DNA from: Oscillatoriales cyanobacterium
GTDB taxonomy: Bacteria; Cyanobacteriota; Cyanobacteriia; Cyanobacteriales; Microcoleaceae
Direction of reading: 5' to 3'
Assembly (NCBI GenBank): GCA_004292955.1
Contig: RDXX01000063.1
Coordinates: 1-53,757 of the forward strand
DNA length: 53,757 nt
This document shows, in pieces, positions 23,769 to 32,981 of this stretch (positions within the stretch are counted from its first letter, which is position 1; every line of letters starts with the position of its first letter). The notes beneath the pieces are model-generated. The model was not told where the DNA came from and did not search any database. It saw nothing but the letters and a program-made list of their open reading frames with translations. A program made the position numbers and the translations under genes.

Positions 23769-24469
23769 TTATTCGATAAAACTTTTCAAAATACCGATAA
23801 TTTTGCCAGGATTGCCCACAAAATACTCATTGATATCGATCGATATAGTTTGTTCTTCTAGCTGCATAAATTTCCAGAGACTTCCCGTTGTCACAACTCC
23901 GTAAACCTTCTTAATTTCATTGCCTGTTTGTTGGTTAAACAATTGAGCTGCGATCGTTTCAGCCATACATTGAGCCAAACCAGATTCTATATTATCATTT
24001 TTGGCTTCGACTAAAGCAATAACCGGCGCTTCGATAATTAACTGTTCCGGCGATTTGCTAATCAGGAAATCGCAAAATCCGTTTAAACCTCTCAGGCTAT
24101 CTACCGTAAAATCTTTACCGGAAAATAAAGCTATTCGATTGTCAAATTGTTTTCTGAGTTCAATCAAAATTGGCGCTACAGCGGTTCTCAGAAAGATGAG
24201 GTACGTTGTTGGGCTTCAGCCCTCTTAATTTAAGGGTTATATAAGCTGTCAGTCATACCTCATCTTTTTGAGAAAGGCTATACAATCATTTCCGATCGAG
24301 ATTTGTCCGAGTTAATTGCCAGAGCTAACGGAATATTGTACTCTAGGGTTTCTGATAAAAACTGGCTGTAGGTAGCTTCTGGAATCTCTGCAAACAGTCC
24401 GAATTGTTCCGAGAGAGTTATTCCAAATTCTGATTTGATTTGTTCGAGCCTAAATTGGCTGTAGGGCAT
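23769..24469 (-). pseudogene. PD-(D/E)XK nuclease-like gene interrupted by a MITE
   Basis: Two pieces of one gene flank the element at 24177-24282. The N-terminal piece reads MPYSQFRLEQIKSEFGITLS to SEMIV; the C-terminal piece resumes with [15 protein letters not shown]. Joining them after removing the element gives an uninterrupted 198-residue protein. It contains LNGFCDFLI and, about 22 residues on, [10 protein letters not shown], the D...ExK arrangement of the PD-(D/E)XK nuclease fold, then a helix [14 protein letters not shown]. Such small proteins are common in cyanobacteria and unassigned. The element adds a stop directly after V63, so only a truncated product is possible. Confidence 0.8.
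24177..24282. mobile_element. TATAGC-type MITE-like element, copy B, with TA target duplication
   Basis: Ends TACAGCGGTTCTCAGAAAGA and TTTTTGAGAAAGGCTATA, about 26-bp terminal repeats. The interior holds the GGTACGTTGTTGGGCTTCAG palindrome arm and the TTATATAAGCTGTCAGTCAT block. Precise removal leaving one TA (or GTA) restores the interrupted reading frame. TA duplication suggests mobilisation by an IS630/Tc1-type transposase; that is inference. Confidence 0.85.
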
Positions 24470-24553
24470 TTAAAAGACCCTCTAATAAAATAGAGTGGTA
24501 AAATTATATTTTATCACGCGATCGCCCAAAAAACCTTTAATTTTAATTAATAT

Positions 24554-26959
24554 TTATCCTTTCACTTTCACAGGCAAAACGATCGCAAACTCAGTGCCAA
24601 CTCCAGACTGCGACTTCGTCTCGATAGTGCCGCCATGTTTTTCTACCACAATCTGATGGGCAATTGCCAACCCCAATCCCGTTCCTTTCCCGACAGCTTT
24701 TGTCGTGAACAAATGGTCGAATATCTGTTTTTTTACTTCTTCTGGCATCCCGGTTCCGTTATCAGCAATTTGAATTATAATATAATCTTCCCCAATTAAA
24801 TTAGTGCAAATCGTGATGCGGTTGGGATTGACAGCAATTTCGTGAAAAGTGCGTCCAATATTTAACTCTTCTAAGGCATCGATCGCATTGGCAAGTAAGT
24901 TCATAAAAACTTGATTTAATTGACCGGGAAAACATTCAATTTTAGGGATATTACCGTATTTAGCTATCACTTCAATCTGCGGGCGATTTTCGTTAGCTTT
25001 TAGACGGTGTTTCAAAATCAAAATAGCGCTATCAATGCCGTCGTGAATATTAAAAGGAACTTTGTAGTCTTTATCGCCTCGGGAGAATGTACGCAAACTG
25101 GTGCTGATGCTGGAAATGCGATCGCACCCGACTTGCATGGAATTAATCATCTTCGGTAAATCTTCCAAGAGATAATCGATATCTATCTCTTCGGCATGGT
25201 TCGCAATTTCCGATTTGGGTGCATCAGAGCGATACAATTCTAAGTGTTCTATTACATCCCCGAAACTTCTTTTAGCTTCACTTAAATTGCCCGAAATAAA
25301 CCCAATCGGATTGTTAATTTCGTGGGCGACTCCGGCAACTAAATTACCTAAAGCCGACATTTTCTCATTTTGTACGAGTTGCAGTTGCGTTTGTTGTAAG
25401 TCTTTTAAAGTTTGTTCGAGGCGCTGATTTTGCTCTTGCAAAAGTTCCTGTGCTCGCTTACGCTCGGTGGCATCAACACCCAAACCAATAATCCCGATCC
25501 TCTCGCCATCGGATTTTTTTAACTGCACTTTTGTGACTTCTAAATAGTGCAGTTTGCCGTCCACAAACATTAGAGTTTCGTTGGAGTAATGGGGCGAATC
25601 TTGGGCAAGACAGGCTGCATCTGAAACCAGGCAATTCGCTGCATTTTCTCCTAGTATATCTTTGTAATGTTCGACAGCTAGTAAAGCGGAGAGAGGCACA
25701 CCGATATCTTGACAAAAAGTGTTGTTGAAAAAGTGTACTTTTCCATGAGGATTAACCATCCAAATCCAAATCGGAGCGACATCAAGAATCGCTTGCAGCA
25801 TTTGTTTTTGCTCGGCAAGCTGAACTTCTGTTCGGCTGACTTTTGTTAGCATTCGCTCTAATTTTTGGCTGTAATCCTGAGAATTTTTATATAGCAGAGC
25901 ATTTGACAAACTGATGGCTGCTTGAGAACACAGGAGATTGAGATATTGCAGCCGATCGCGCGTAAAAACTCTTGCAGTTAACAGATTCTCTAGATACAAA
26001 ATGCCGACTAACTTGTCTCGATCGAGAATCGGCAAACACGACAGGCTCTGCGGTTGGTATTTGAGGATGTAGGAGTCGGACTCCCAATCACATTGTTGAG
26101 GAATGTCCCGCAAAATCACAGGTTTTAACAATTCTTTAACGCAATCAACAATGTTTAGGGGCAGGATATCGCTGTTTTTATCGAGTGTTGCGGATGATAA
26201 GTCGATCGCCCGATCGACACCCAAATTGTCGATCGCTCTTGCAGCAGCAATTTCCCATTGATTGCCGTTTTGCAAAATCAGCACTCCTTTGTCAACGCCT
26301 GTATTTCTCATCGCCAGTTGTATCAGTTTGGCAATTAGTTGATCGAGATCTCTTTCACTAGAAAGCGCTTGACAAGCTTTTAGCAGAGTTGAAAAATTCC
26401 CAAAATCTGAGACTGTCGCCGACACAGACGGATTCATCAATGAAGGTACAGATTGATTTTGTTTGACAGGTATCGCGAAGGTTGCTAATGAATCTGTAGC
26501 GAGTTTAGCAGGCTGCAAAATCGCTGACAACAATTGAGGATAGCATTTTTCTAATTCATCAATTTTGGCTCTATCTCCCCAGCGCAGATAGCAATCATAG
26601 GTGTCTATCATGTAGACTGTAGCAATTTTTTCTCTTCCCAATGACAGGTAAAACTTAGCAGCGAGTTCGCAAGCAAGAGCTTCTTCATTCAAAAAATCGT
26701 TAGCTTTAGCTCCGGCAATAGCTCGATCGTAAAGTTCCATTGCTTCTGTAGTCTTCCCAAAAACGCGAAGCCATTCTGCTTCAACCAGATCTAATTTGTG
26801 CTGGTGACTATTCGGGTTACGCTGCGCGAATTCTTTGAGGTTTTTTTGAATTACAAAAACACGTTTTAGGATTTGTTTTCGCTTTGTCGGTGCGGCATCT
26901 TCATAGATTGCTAAATTTGCCAGCGCATCGTAAAATTCGTGCATCATAGTTACTAGCAT
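24554..26959 (-). CDS. Sensor histidine kinase, apparent 5'-truncated Hstk-type protein
   Basis: 801 residues. Residues 1-150 (HEFYDALANLAIYEDA, AEWLRVFGKTTEAMELYDRA, ACELAAKFYLSLGREKIATVYM) match the TPR-like helical region that, in large cyanobacterial Hstk proteins, follows an N-terminal Ser/Thr kinase and an AAA ATPase. Here those two domains are missing. Then come GAF (190-352), PAS (383-500), a coiled coil, the phospho-acceptor H546 (GVAHEINNPIGF) and HATPase (LLANAIDAL, DNGTGMPEE, GTGLGLAIAHQI). A stop lies in frame about 40 bp upstream of the first Met, so the kinase half is truly absent. It may work as an ordinary soluble kinase. No adjacent response regulator in operon. Confidence 0.9.
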   Translation of the reverse strand: MLVTMMHEFYDALANLAIYEDAAPTKRKQILKRVFVIQKNLKEFAQRNPNSHQHKLDLVEAEWLRVFGKTTEAMELYDRAIAGAKANDFLNEEALACELAAKFYLSLGREKIATVYMIDTYDCYLRWGDRAKIDELEKCYPQLLSAILQPAKLATDSLATFAIPVKQNQSVPSLMNPSVSATVSDFGNFSTLLKACQALSSERDLDQLIAKLIQLAMRNTGVDKGVLILQNGNQWEIAAARAIDNLGVDRAIDLSSATLDKNSDILPLNIVDCVKELLKPVILRDIPQQCDWESDSYILKYQPQSLSCLPILDRDKLVGILYLENLLTARVFTRDRLQYLNLLCSQAAISLSNALLYKNSQDYSQKLERMLTKVSRTEVQLAEQKQMLQAILDVAPIWIWMVNPHGKVHFFNNTFCQDIGVPLSALLAVEHYKDILGENAANCLVSDAACLAQDSPHYSNETLMFVDGKLHYLEVTKVQLKKSDGERIGIIGLGVDATERKRAQELLQEQNQRLEQTLKDLQQTQLQLVQNEKMSALGNLVAGVAHEINNPIGFISGNLSEAKRSFGDVIEHLELYRSDAPKSEIANHAEEIDIDYLLEDLPKMINSMQVGCDRISSISTSLRTFSRGDKDYKVPFNIHDGIDSAILILKHRLKANENRPQIEVIAKYGNIPKIECFPGQLNQVFMNLLANAIDALEELNIGRTFHEIAVNPNRITICTNLIGEDYIIIQIADNGTGMPEEVKKQIFDHLFTTKAVGKGTGLGLAIAHQIVVEKHGGTIETKSQSGVGTEFAIVLPVKVKG

Positions 26960-27948
26960 TACAACACAACTTTCCCATGAATCTTGTTGGTATCTCCCTG
27001 TCTAACTACTTCGGATTGCGGCTGGAATTTATTGCCTATCCGGCGTCTATTTGTGCTAAGATTTATCCCATTTTATCTGGCAGGTTACTATAAATAAAAC
27101 TTCCCAGATAGGAATCTTTCATATATTTTAAAATAACTGACCTCCTTTCGATTTCGTCCTGGAATATCTGTTTGCTTGATGACTATTTCGAGCGATGCAA
27201 TTAACTGTCACGCGATGCAACTCGACGATCGCATTCTGGCACAACCGCCTCGCAGAAGTCCACAACAAATCGGTAACTGCGGGCGTAGGTTTTTATACTG
27301 CGGGCAGGAATTGCGCCCGGAATATCTAGATTTTTGGTCGTTTCGCGCCGATCGGGAAACTACAAGAGTTTGCTACAGGCGGGTTAGCGGTTTCAATCGC
27401 CCACAGCCCCGAAAGCGGTTCGATAAATCGGTGTAAAATTCGCGATCGGGCGATCTCCAGGCATTACCGCAGTCAAATGTACTGCATCTATTGTTGCATC
27501 CATATTGGCTGACCCCAAGCCAGGAATTAAGTTGAAAATAGTTAGTGTATCTATCTTAGGGCATAAACAGCATAATTTTCGAGCTTTCGAGCTAAAATTC
27601 TACTGATCTACTACGGAATAGTATTTTATACTGGGACGATCGGGATTAGAGTTAATTACTTACGTATAAGTTTCTGCGGTTAATATTAAATGCCTTATAT
27701 GAACGCAAAACACTGGTGTCTTGCGTATTAATGCGCCAATGCAGTGTGCCTAAAAATACTTGTTAATGTTCAGTAAATCTAATATATGAGAATTGGAAAT
27801 TGGGCATTGGGCATCGGCCAAAGAGGGCATCGGGAATTGGTTGTTATTAATTATCACCAACAACTCACAACTGACAACCAACAAATAACAACCAACAAAT
27901 AACAACTGACAACTGACTACTAAGAGGGCGGGCACGGGGGCACCGCCC
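26960..27948. other. Intergenic stretch, possible eroded coding fragments
   Basis: Nearly 1 kb without a supported gene. Around 27190-27440 one plus frame reads IAFWHNRLAEVHNKS and, after a stop, FATGGLAVSIAHSPESGSIN, which looks coding-like, but I cannot assign it. Heptamer units (GGGCATT, ACAACTG, AACCAAC) fill 27790-27920, and a GAGGGCGGGCACGGGGGCAC palindrome lies at 27922-27952. Confidence 0.4.
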
Positions 27949-28012
27949 CTACTAACTACTAACTACTGACTACTGACTACTGACTACTGACTACTGACTA
28001 CTGACTACTTTC
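27949..28012. repeat. Heptamer array (CTGACTA)n at the cyclase stop
   Basis: About eight units of ACTACTG/CTGACTA. On the minus strand it reads TAGTCAG, and the first unit provides the TAG stop (28005-28007) of the cyclase gene. Confidence 0.9.
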
Positions 28013-29138
28013 GCCCGAGCAACAAATAAGTCATCATTTCTCCTTTACCTTTAATTTCAACAGCACCGCGCATTTTAAAGGAAAAATTATCTTTCAAACG
28101 CTCATAAACCGCAGCAGTCACCTGAATTTCTCCCGGAATACCGTTTGATTCCATCCGGTGAGCAACATTCACTGTATCCCCCCACAAATCGTAACTAAAT
28201 TTAGTTAAACCAATGACTCCCGCCACCACCCCACCAATATTTATCCCAATGCGGAGACTAAAAGTTTGATTGTGTTTGAGATTGAAGCTAGCGAGAGCAG
28301 CTTGCATATCGAGTGCCATTTGGGCGATCGCCTCTGCGTGATTTTCTTGCGGTTGGGGCAAACCGCCGACTACCATGTAAGCATCACCAATAGTTTTGAT
28401 TTTCTCTAAACCGTGCTCTAACGATAACCGATCGAATTGACTAAAAATTTGATTGAGAACTTTCACCGTTTCTGCCGCACTTTTTTGAGATGCAAAATTT
28501 GTAAATCCCACCAAATCAGCGAATAAAACGCTGACATCCGAAAAGCTGTCAGCAATTATGCTTTGTCCTTCCTGCAAGCGATCGGCAATCGGTTTAGGCA
28601 AAATATTTAAGAGCAATTCTTCAATTTCTTCTTTCTGAAATTTGGTTGTTTCCAAGAGCAACCGCGTTTCAATTTCTGCCTCTTCCCGAGAAGCAATTTC
28701 CCGCTGCAACATCTGATTTTTATGCGTAAGTTGCAGTTCTAATTCCCGCAGCCGCAATTGATTTTCAACCCTAGCTAGCACTTCTACTGCTTCAAAAGGT
28801 TTAATAATGTAATCCACCCCGCCAATATTAAAGGCTTTCACCTTATGAGAAACTTCTACCAAAGCACTCAGAAAAATAATGGGAATGCCGCGAGTGCGAT
28901 CGCTAGCTTTCAAGCGACTGCAAACTTCATAGCCATCGATCCCAGGCATCATAATATCTAGCAAAATTAAGTCAGGTTGAGTCAACTCCACAGCTTCGAG
29001 TCCCCGTTGGCCGCTAGATGCAAGTCGTACTTCATAGCCTTTTTTCGACAAGATTCGCTCCAGTAAACTTAAATTGTTAAGAGTGTCGTCAATAATTAAA
29101 ATACTGCCCCTGAATTTTTCAAAAGATAGTTGATTCAT
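28005..29138 (-). CDS. Response regulator with class III adenylate cyclase domain
   Basis: 377 residues. The receiver domain (12-128) has D61 as the phospho-acceptor (LLDIMMPGIDG), IIFLSA, and K113 (YIIKPF). A coiled coil (130-175) leads to the cyclase domain (190-370): metal aspartates D208 (LFADLVGFT) and D252 (IKTIGDAYMVVGG), adenine-selecting K248 and D321 (WGDTVN), transition-state N324 and R328 (NVAHRME). The K/D pair predicts ATP rather than GTP as substrate. Phosphorylation-controlled cAMP synthesis is the expected role; its kinase could be the truncated Hstk next door, but that is a guess. A heptamer array forms the stop codon. Confidence 0.92.
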   Translation of the reverse strand: MNQLSFEKFRGSILIIDDTLNNLSLLERILSKKGYEVRLASSGQRGLEAVELTQPDLILLDIMMPGIDGYEVCSRLKASDRTRGIPIIFLSALVEVSHKVKAFNIGGVDYIIKPFEAVEVLARVENQLRLRELELQLTHKNQMLQREIASREEAEIETRLLLETTKFQKEEIEELLLNILPKPIADRLQEGQSIIADSFSDVSVLFADLVGFTNFASQKSAAETVKVLNQIFSQFDRLSLEHGLEKIKTIGDAYMVVGGLPQPQENHAEAIAQMALDMQAALASFNLKHNQTFSLRIGINIGGVVAGVIGLTKFSYDLWGDTVNVAHRMESNGIPGEIQVTAAVYERLKDNFSFKMRGAVEIKGKGEMMTYLLLGRK

Positions 29139-29164
29139 CAGCTTGCTAGGAAGTTAGTTAAACT

Positions 29165-29256
29165 TATAGCCTTTCTCAGAAAGATGAGGTACTCATGGGC
29201 ATCGGGGATAGGGCATCGGGCATCGGGCATACCTCACTTTTTTGAGAACCGCTATA
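29165..29256. mobile_element. TATAGC-type MITE-like element, copy C
   Basis: Terminal repeats TATAGCCTTTCTCAGAAAGA and TTTTTTGAGAACCGCTATA. The usual interior palindrome is replaced by GGGCATC heptamers, showing that one repeat family can nest inside another. Confidence 0.8.
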
Positions 29257-29853
29257 AGATTGGTTTAAATTCAAAACTTACGCACGGTGCATCGAAATCT
29301 TTTTTTTCATGAAACTACTTGTTGAAGCAGGGAGAAAGAGCGATTGGCCCTATTTTTGATGTACGAATGCCTCCTTGACTCAAATGTATACTAATTTGTC
29401 AGGCACAACAAAAGCTTTGCCAAAAACTTCATGTTGTGGGTAAATTCGATCGCCCTCCATGTAGATTGATTGACTGGTAAGTTGATTGACTGCTTGGTAC
29501 CCGTTTTGAAAACAAACATATCGCACTATTCCCACCGCTGTTGCAATTTACACTACACTCATGGACTTACTGGCACAGTTGGCGGGGCTAATTTTCCCGA
29601 AATTCTTAGTATAGCTGGATTTAAAAGTACGATCGACATGGCGGGCGATCGAGAAATGGGCGTGATTTTTTCGTCATATCATCCCTGAGTCTCTGGTGCC
29701 ACATTTTATTAAGAAATAATACAATAATTTTACACATGGGGAAACTCGGGAAGGGAGCAAGTCAAACCATGCGATTAGCGATCGGATCGAGTACAATTTT
29801 GATAAGATTTAAGATTCAGAAAAAATTTGCTATTGTCCGTCGGGGTAACAACA
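29257..29853. other. Intergenic stretch with coding-like debris
   Basis: No complete gene. On the minus strand near 29385-29460 a fragment reads YMEGDRIYPQHEVFGKAF, and on the plus strand near 29550-29690 HGLTGTVGGANFPEILSIAG then IDMAGDREMGVIFSSYHP ends at a stop. Both look like pieces of former proteins but I cannot name them. The bases just before 29854 should carry the kinase promoter. Confidence 0.4.
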
Positions 29854-30783
29854 ATGAGCGATCGACCAATCATTCTCGGTATTGTCGGAGACAGCGCAGC
29901 AGGCAAAACCACCCTGACGCGGGGAATTGCCCAAGTATTGGGGCCAGAAAATGTCACTGTGATTTGCACAGACGACTATCATAGGTATGACAGACAGCAG
30001 CGCGCCGAAATCGGGCTCACAGCACTGCATCCCGACTGCAATTACCTCGACATCATGCAGCAGCACCTCAGCCTGCTGCGTACAGGTCAAGCAATTCTCA
30101 AACCCATATACAACCACCACTCAGGTACATTCGATCCCCCGGAATACATCAAGCCAGAAAAATTTGTAATAGTTGAAGGTTTGCTGGGTTACTCAACCCG
30201 AACCATCCGCGATTCTTACGATGTCAAAGTGTATCTTGCTCCCCCAGAAGAGTTGCGAACTCAGTGGAAAGTTAAGCGCGATATTATGAAGCGCGGTTAT
30301 ACTGAAGAACAGGTACTTGCAGAAATAGAAAAGCGGGAACCGGATTCAGAAAATTATATTCGCCCCCAGCGCAAATTTGCCGATGTTGTAGTTAGTTTTT
30401 ACCCGCCAGAAGCCGACAAAGAATCAAATTTGAGCGTGCGTTTAGTCCTGAGACCAACAATTCCTCACCCTGATTTTACTGAGATTTTAGCTCAAGGCAG
30501 CGATAGTTTTAAACCGGCCATTCGTTTGGGACTCGATCGCGATATGGGGAAACCAGTAGATGTTTTAGAAGTAGACTCCCACGCTACGAGCGAACAAGTA
30601 AACGAACTGGAAAAGATTTTGTGCAACGAAATGCCCCACCTGCGGGGATTTTGCAGTGCCCAAGGCAACCCGGAAATTGGCAAACTAATCGGCACAACTG
30701 GCGAAGTTTTGCAAAGTTACCCGCTAGCTTTGACGCAGTTGCTAGTTGCATATCACATGATGAAAGCAATTCATGTGTATTAG
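29854..30783 (+). CDS. Phosphoribulokinase-like P-loop kinase (short form)
   Basis: 309 residues from ATG 29854. Features of the PRK/uridine kinase fold: P-loop GDSAAGKTT, VICTDDYHRYDR with the catalytic Asp, PDCNYLDIMQQHL, KPIYNHHSG, VIVEGLLGY, KRDIMKRGY, and PQRKFADVVVSFYPP. The Calvin-cycle PRK of cyanobacteria has GDSGCGKST with the redox Cys; here both regulatory Cys positions are lost (GDSAAGKTT), so thioredoxin or CP12 control is unlikely. It is probably the second, shorter PRK-like paralogue of cyanobacteria with unproven substrate. The TAG stop opens a TTAGTTG heptamer array. Confidence 0.8.
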   Translation: MSDRPIILGIVGDSAAGKTTLTRGIAQVLGPENVTVICTDDYHRYDRQQRAEIGLTALHPDCNYLDIMQQHLSLLRTGQAILKPIYNHHSGTFDPPEYIKPEKFVIVEGLLGYSTRTIRDSYDVKVYLAPPEELRTQWKVKRDIMKRGYTEEQVLAEIEKREPDSENYIRPQRKFADVVVSFYPPEADKESNLSVRLVLRPTIPHPDFTEILAQGSDSFKPAIRLGLDRDMGKPVDVLEVDSHATSEQVNELEKILCNEMPHLRGFCSAQGNPEIGKLIGTTGEVLQSYPLALTQLLVAYHMMKAIHVY

Positions 30784-30942
30784 TTAGTTGTTAGTTGTTA
30801 GTTGGCAGTTGGCAGTTGGCAGTTGGCAGTTGGCAGTTGGCAGTTGGCAGTTGGCAGTTGGCAGTTGGCAGTTGTTAGTTATTATTGCCATAACCAATAA
30901 CCAATAACCAATAACCAATAACCAATAACCAATAACCAATAA
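30784..30942. repeat. Two heptamer arrays: (TTGGCAG)n and (CCAATAA)n
   Basis: TTAGTTG units, then about ten TTGGCAG units (30801-30870), then about seven CCAATAA units (30893-30942). The arrays fill the whole space between two convergent genes and touch both stop codons. Confidence 0.95.
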
Positions 30943-31131
30943 CTAATGTGAGGGCAAAGTCTGATTAACTGTCGCCAATTGCTGAACTTGCAGCGATACT
31001 GGCAACTGACTTTGAGGTGCGGGAACCATTTCGCCTCGGAAGTCGAGGAGAGTGACGAGCAGCAGGTAGGCAACTGCTAGGATTACAGAAATGACGCCGG
31101 TGATAATAGCAATAATTTTTGAACGTTCCAT
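30943..31131 (-). CDS. Small single-span membrane protein, 62 residues
   Basis: MERSKIIAIITGVISVILAV followed by AYLLLVTLLDFRGEMVPAP: one transmembrane helix (about 6-30) with a conserved-looking DFRGEM juxtamembrane motif and a polar tail. A good GAACG-type start region precedes ATG 31131. Proteins like this are common in cyanobacteria and have no known role. Its TAG stop abuts the CCAATAA array, so the tail LPSH may be recent. Confidence 0.65.
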   Translation of the reverse strand: MERSKIIAIITGVISVILAVAYLLLVTLLDFRGEMVPAPQSQLPVSLQVQQLATVNQTLPSH

Positions 31132-31232
31132 ATTCAGAATATTTTAAGTGCAGCTAATCTTAGTTTAACATTAAATGGAGCAATTATTAAGGGACTTATG
31201 CAATACAATATAATCAGGTGCTACTTATTTTT

Positions 31233-32222
31233 ATGACGAAAATGGAACCTGTTATAGATGCGCCAACTTCCACCCAGATGCCAGGGGCTACCCCAGTGGT
31301 GCAAACATTCGATCTGGGGAAGTTCTACCGTACTGGCTTCTGGATGAACGAAAAGATTGAATCGCTCAAAAATTGCACTCTGACTGTCTCTGAGGGGGAA
31401 ACTTTCGGGCTGTTAGGGCAGAATGGAGCGGGGAAAACTACGCTGCTGAAGACTTTGCTGGGGATAGTGCGGCCGACTTCTGGCAGGGCGCTGTTGTTGG
31501 GGAAGCCTTTGGGCGATCGCACTGTGAAGCAACGAGTCGGCTATTTGCCAGAAAATCCCTATTTTTACGATTATCTCACGGGCTGGGAATTTTTGCAATT
31601 TGCGGCGGGCTTATTTCAAATCCCCCCCTCGATTCAGCGGCAGCGAATTCCGCATTTACTAGATTTAGTTGGGCTAGCTCAATCGGCGGCAATTAAAAAA
31701 CAGTTGCGCCAGTATTCTAAGGGAATGCTGCAACGGATCGGCATGGCTCAAGCTTTGATTAACAATCCCGATGTAGTATTTTTGGACGAACCGATGTCTG
31801 GTTTAGATCCGATGGGGCGCTATCAGATGCGGGAGATAATTTTATCGCTGAAAAATCAAGGGAAAACGATTTTTTTTAATTCGCACGTACTCTCGGATGT
31901 GGAGAAGATTTGCGATCGGGTGGCAATTTTGGCTCGCGGTGAGTTAATCTGTGTTGGTGCGATCGATGAACTTTTGGGTAATACTAAAACTTACCGAGTT
32001 CAAGGTAAGGGTGGCCATTTGAATATTCTGCAAAAATGGATACCGGATATGGAAGTTGATAATGATTTATGGTACGGTCATTTGCAGGGACATCCGAAGG
32101 ACTTTATTGCTAATTTGAGCGTGATGGGAGGGCAGCTAATTGGGATGAATTTGGCTAAGCCTTCTTTGGAAGAGTTTTTTATTCAGCAACTGCAAGAAAG
32201 AGGTATTTATTCGAGCAGTTGA
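31233..32222 (+). CDS. ABC transporter ATP-binding protein
   Basis: About 329 residues from ATG 31233 (31242 also possible). A CcmA/NatA-type ABC ATPase: Walker A LGQNGAGKTTLLKTLLG, Q-loop YLPENPYFYDYLTG, signature QYSKGMLQRIGMAQAL (LSGGQ replaced by YSKGM, usual in this subfamily), Walker B DVVFLDEPMSGLD, H-loop FFNSHVLSDVE. A C-terminal extension of about 90 residues (QGKGGHLNILQKW onward) fits regulatory domains of export-type ABC systems. No permease gene is adjacent, so the partner lies elsewhere. Substrate unknown. Confidence 0.9.
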   Translation: MTKMEPVIDAPTSTQMPGATPVVQTFDLGKFYRTGFWMNEKIESLKNCTLTVSEGETFGLLGQNGAGKTTLLKTLLGIVRPTSGRALLLGKPLGDRTVKQRVGYLPENPYFYDYLTGWEFLQFAAGLFQIPPSIQRQRIPHLLDLVGLAQSAAIKKQLRQYSKGMLQRIGMAQALINNPDVVFLDEPMSGLDPMGRYQMREIILSLKNQGKTIFFNSHVLSDVEKICDRVAILARGELICVGAIDELLGNTKTYRVQGKGGHLNILQKWIPDMEVDNDLWYGHLQGHPKDFIANLSVMGGQLIGMNLAKPSLEEFFIQQLQERGIYSSS

Positions 32223-32392
32223 AATAGGGATATTTGTTGAAAACGGCTACCGCCGAGGCCAGATCCGATCGATGGACAGGATGAAAACCCTGCCAAGAAT
32301 AACTTGCTTGTTTTTCTTGGCATCAACCGCCCGAGTTAGGTGATGTTAGACAGGCCATGCAATCGCAGTTTGACCTTAGAATCCCCGCGCTT

Positions 32393-32629
32393 TTACGTGC
32401 CCGGAGTATGTCCGCGACGGAACCAAGCGAATATATTAAAATCTCCCTGCATTTTCTGCAATTCTTGTTGGTGCTGCTTGGCTGTAGCATAATACCACTG
32501 GCAATAAAGCTCAAATTCTTGACGGTATTTAACTTCGTCATAAAACTCACGGACAACTTGATGTCTCTGAAAAATTTCAGCCGTTGGAGTCGGTTCTGGG
32601 ACAATGTTTTGTAGCTCGTGGGGCAACAT
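32393..32629 (-). CDS. Small conserved hypothetical protein, 78 residues
   Basis: MLPHELQNIVPEPTPTAEIF, then RHQVVREFYDEVKYRQEFELYCQWYYATAKQHQQEL and FNIFAWFRRG. Strongly helical, aromatic-rich, with no membrane segment. The composition and the conserved-looking FYDEVxYRxEFExYCQWY stretch make it a likely real cyanobacterial protein; overlapping plus-strand frames are shadows. Unknown function. It stands alone. Confidence 0.65.
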   Translation of the reverse strand: MLPHELQNIVPEPTPTAEIFQRHQVVREFYDEVKYRQEFELYCQWYYATAKQHQQELQKMQGDFNIFAWFRRGHTPGT

Positions 32630-32833
32630 AATTGTTTGGGGGCGACTGTGGCAAATATTTGGTGTGATTACTTTAAGTTAACACATTAAATCCTCGAATT
32701 TTAGATTTGGGATTTTAGAATTTATAAGATTTATAAAAAATCGTGCGTTGAGTTGGTTTATTCAGAGATTGTCGTGCTGGTGCGTCGCTGGGTAGATTTT
32801 TAGGATCGCAAATTAAATAATTTACAGAAGTTC

Positions 32834-32886
32834 GTGGGATGGGCGGGACGCCCGTCCTCTCTGGACGGGCGGGACGCCCATCCCAC
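32834..32886. repeat. Dispersed palindrome (GTGGGATGGGCGGGACGCCCGTC)
   Basis: 53-bp near-perfect inverted repeat in the 350-bp gap between two minus-strand genes. A close relative lies at 42309-42362. The rest of the gap holds TCTAAAA-type heptamers near 32940-32980. Confidence 0.9.
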
Positions 32887-32981
32887 AATAATCATCATCA
32901 ATATTGTTGCATTGATTGTTCTTGCTTGATATTAGTTAAAATTCTGCAATCCCAAATCCAAAATCCAGAATCTAAAATCCA

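Noticed and set aside
27176..27436. Plus-strand 86-codon frame upstream of the truncated kinase gene
   Set aside because: Another frame in the same place looks more coding-like but has stops; neither could be assigned, so no gene is called.
29854..30783. Calling this gene the Calvin-cycle phosphoribulokinase
   Set aside because: The regulatory cysteine of the P-loop region is missing and the protein fits the shorter paralogue group.
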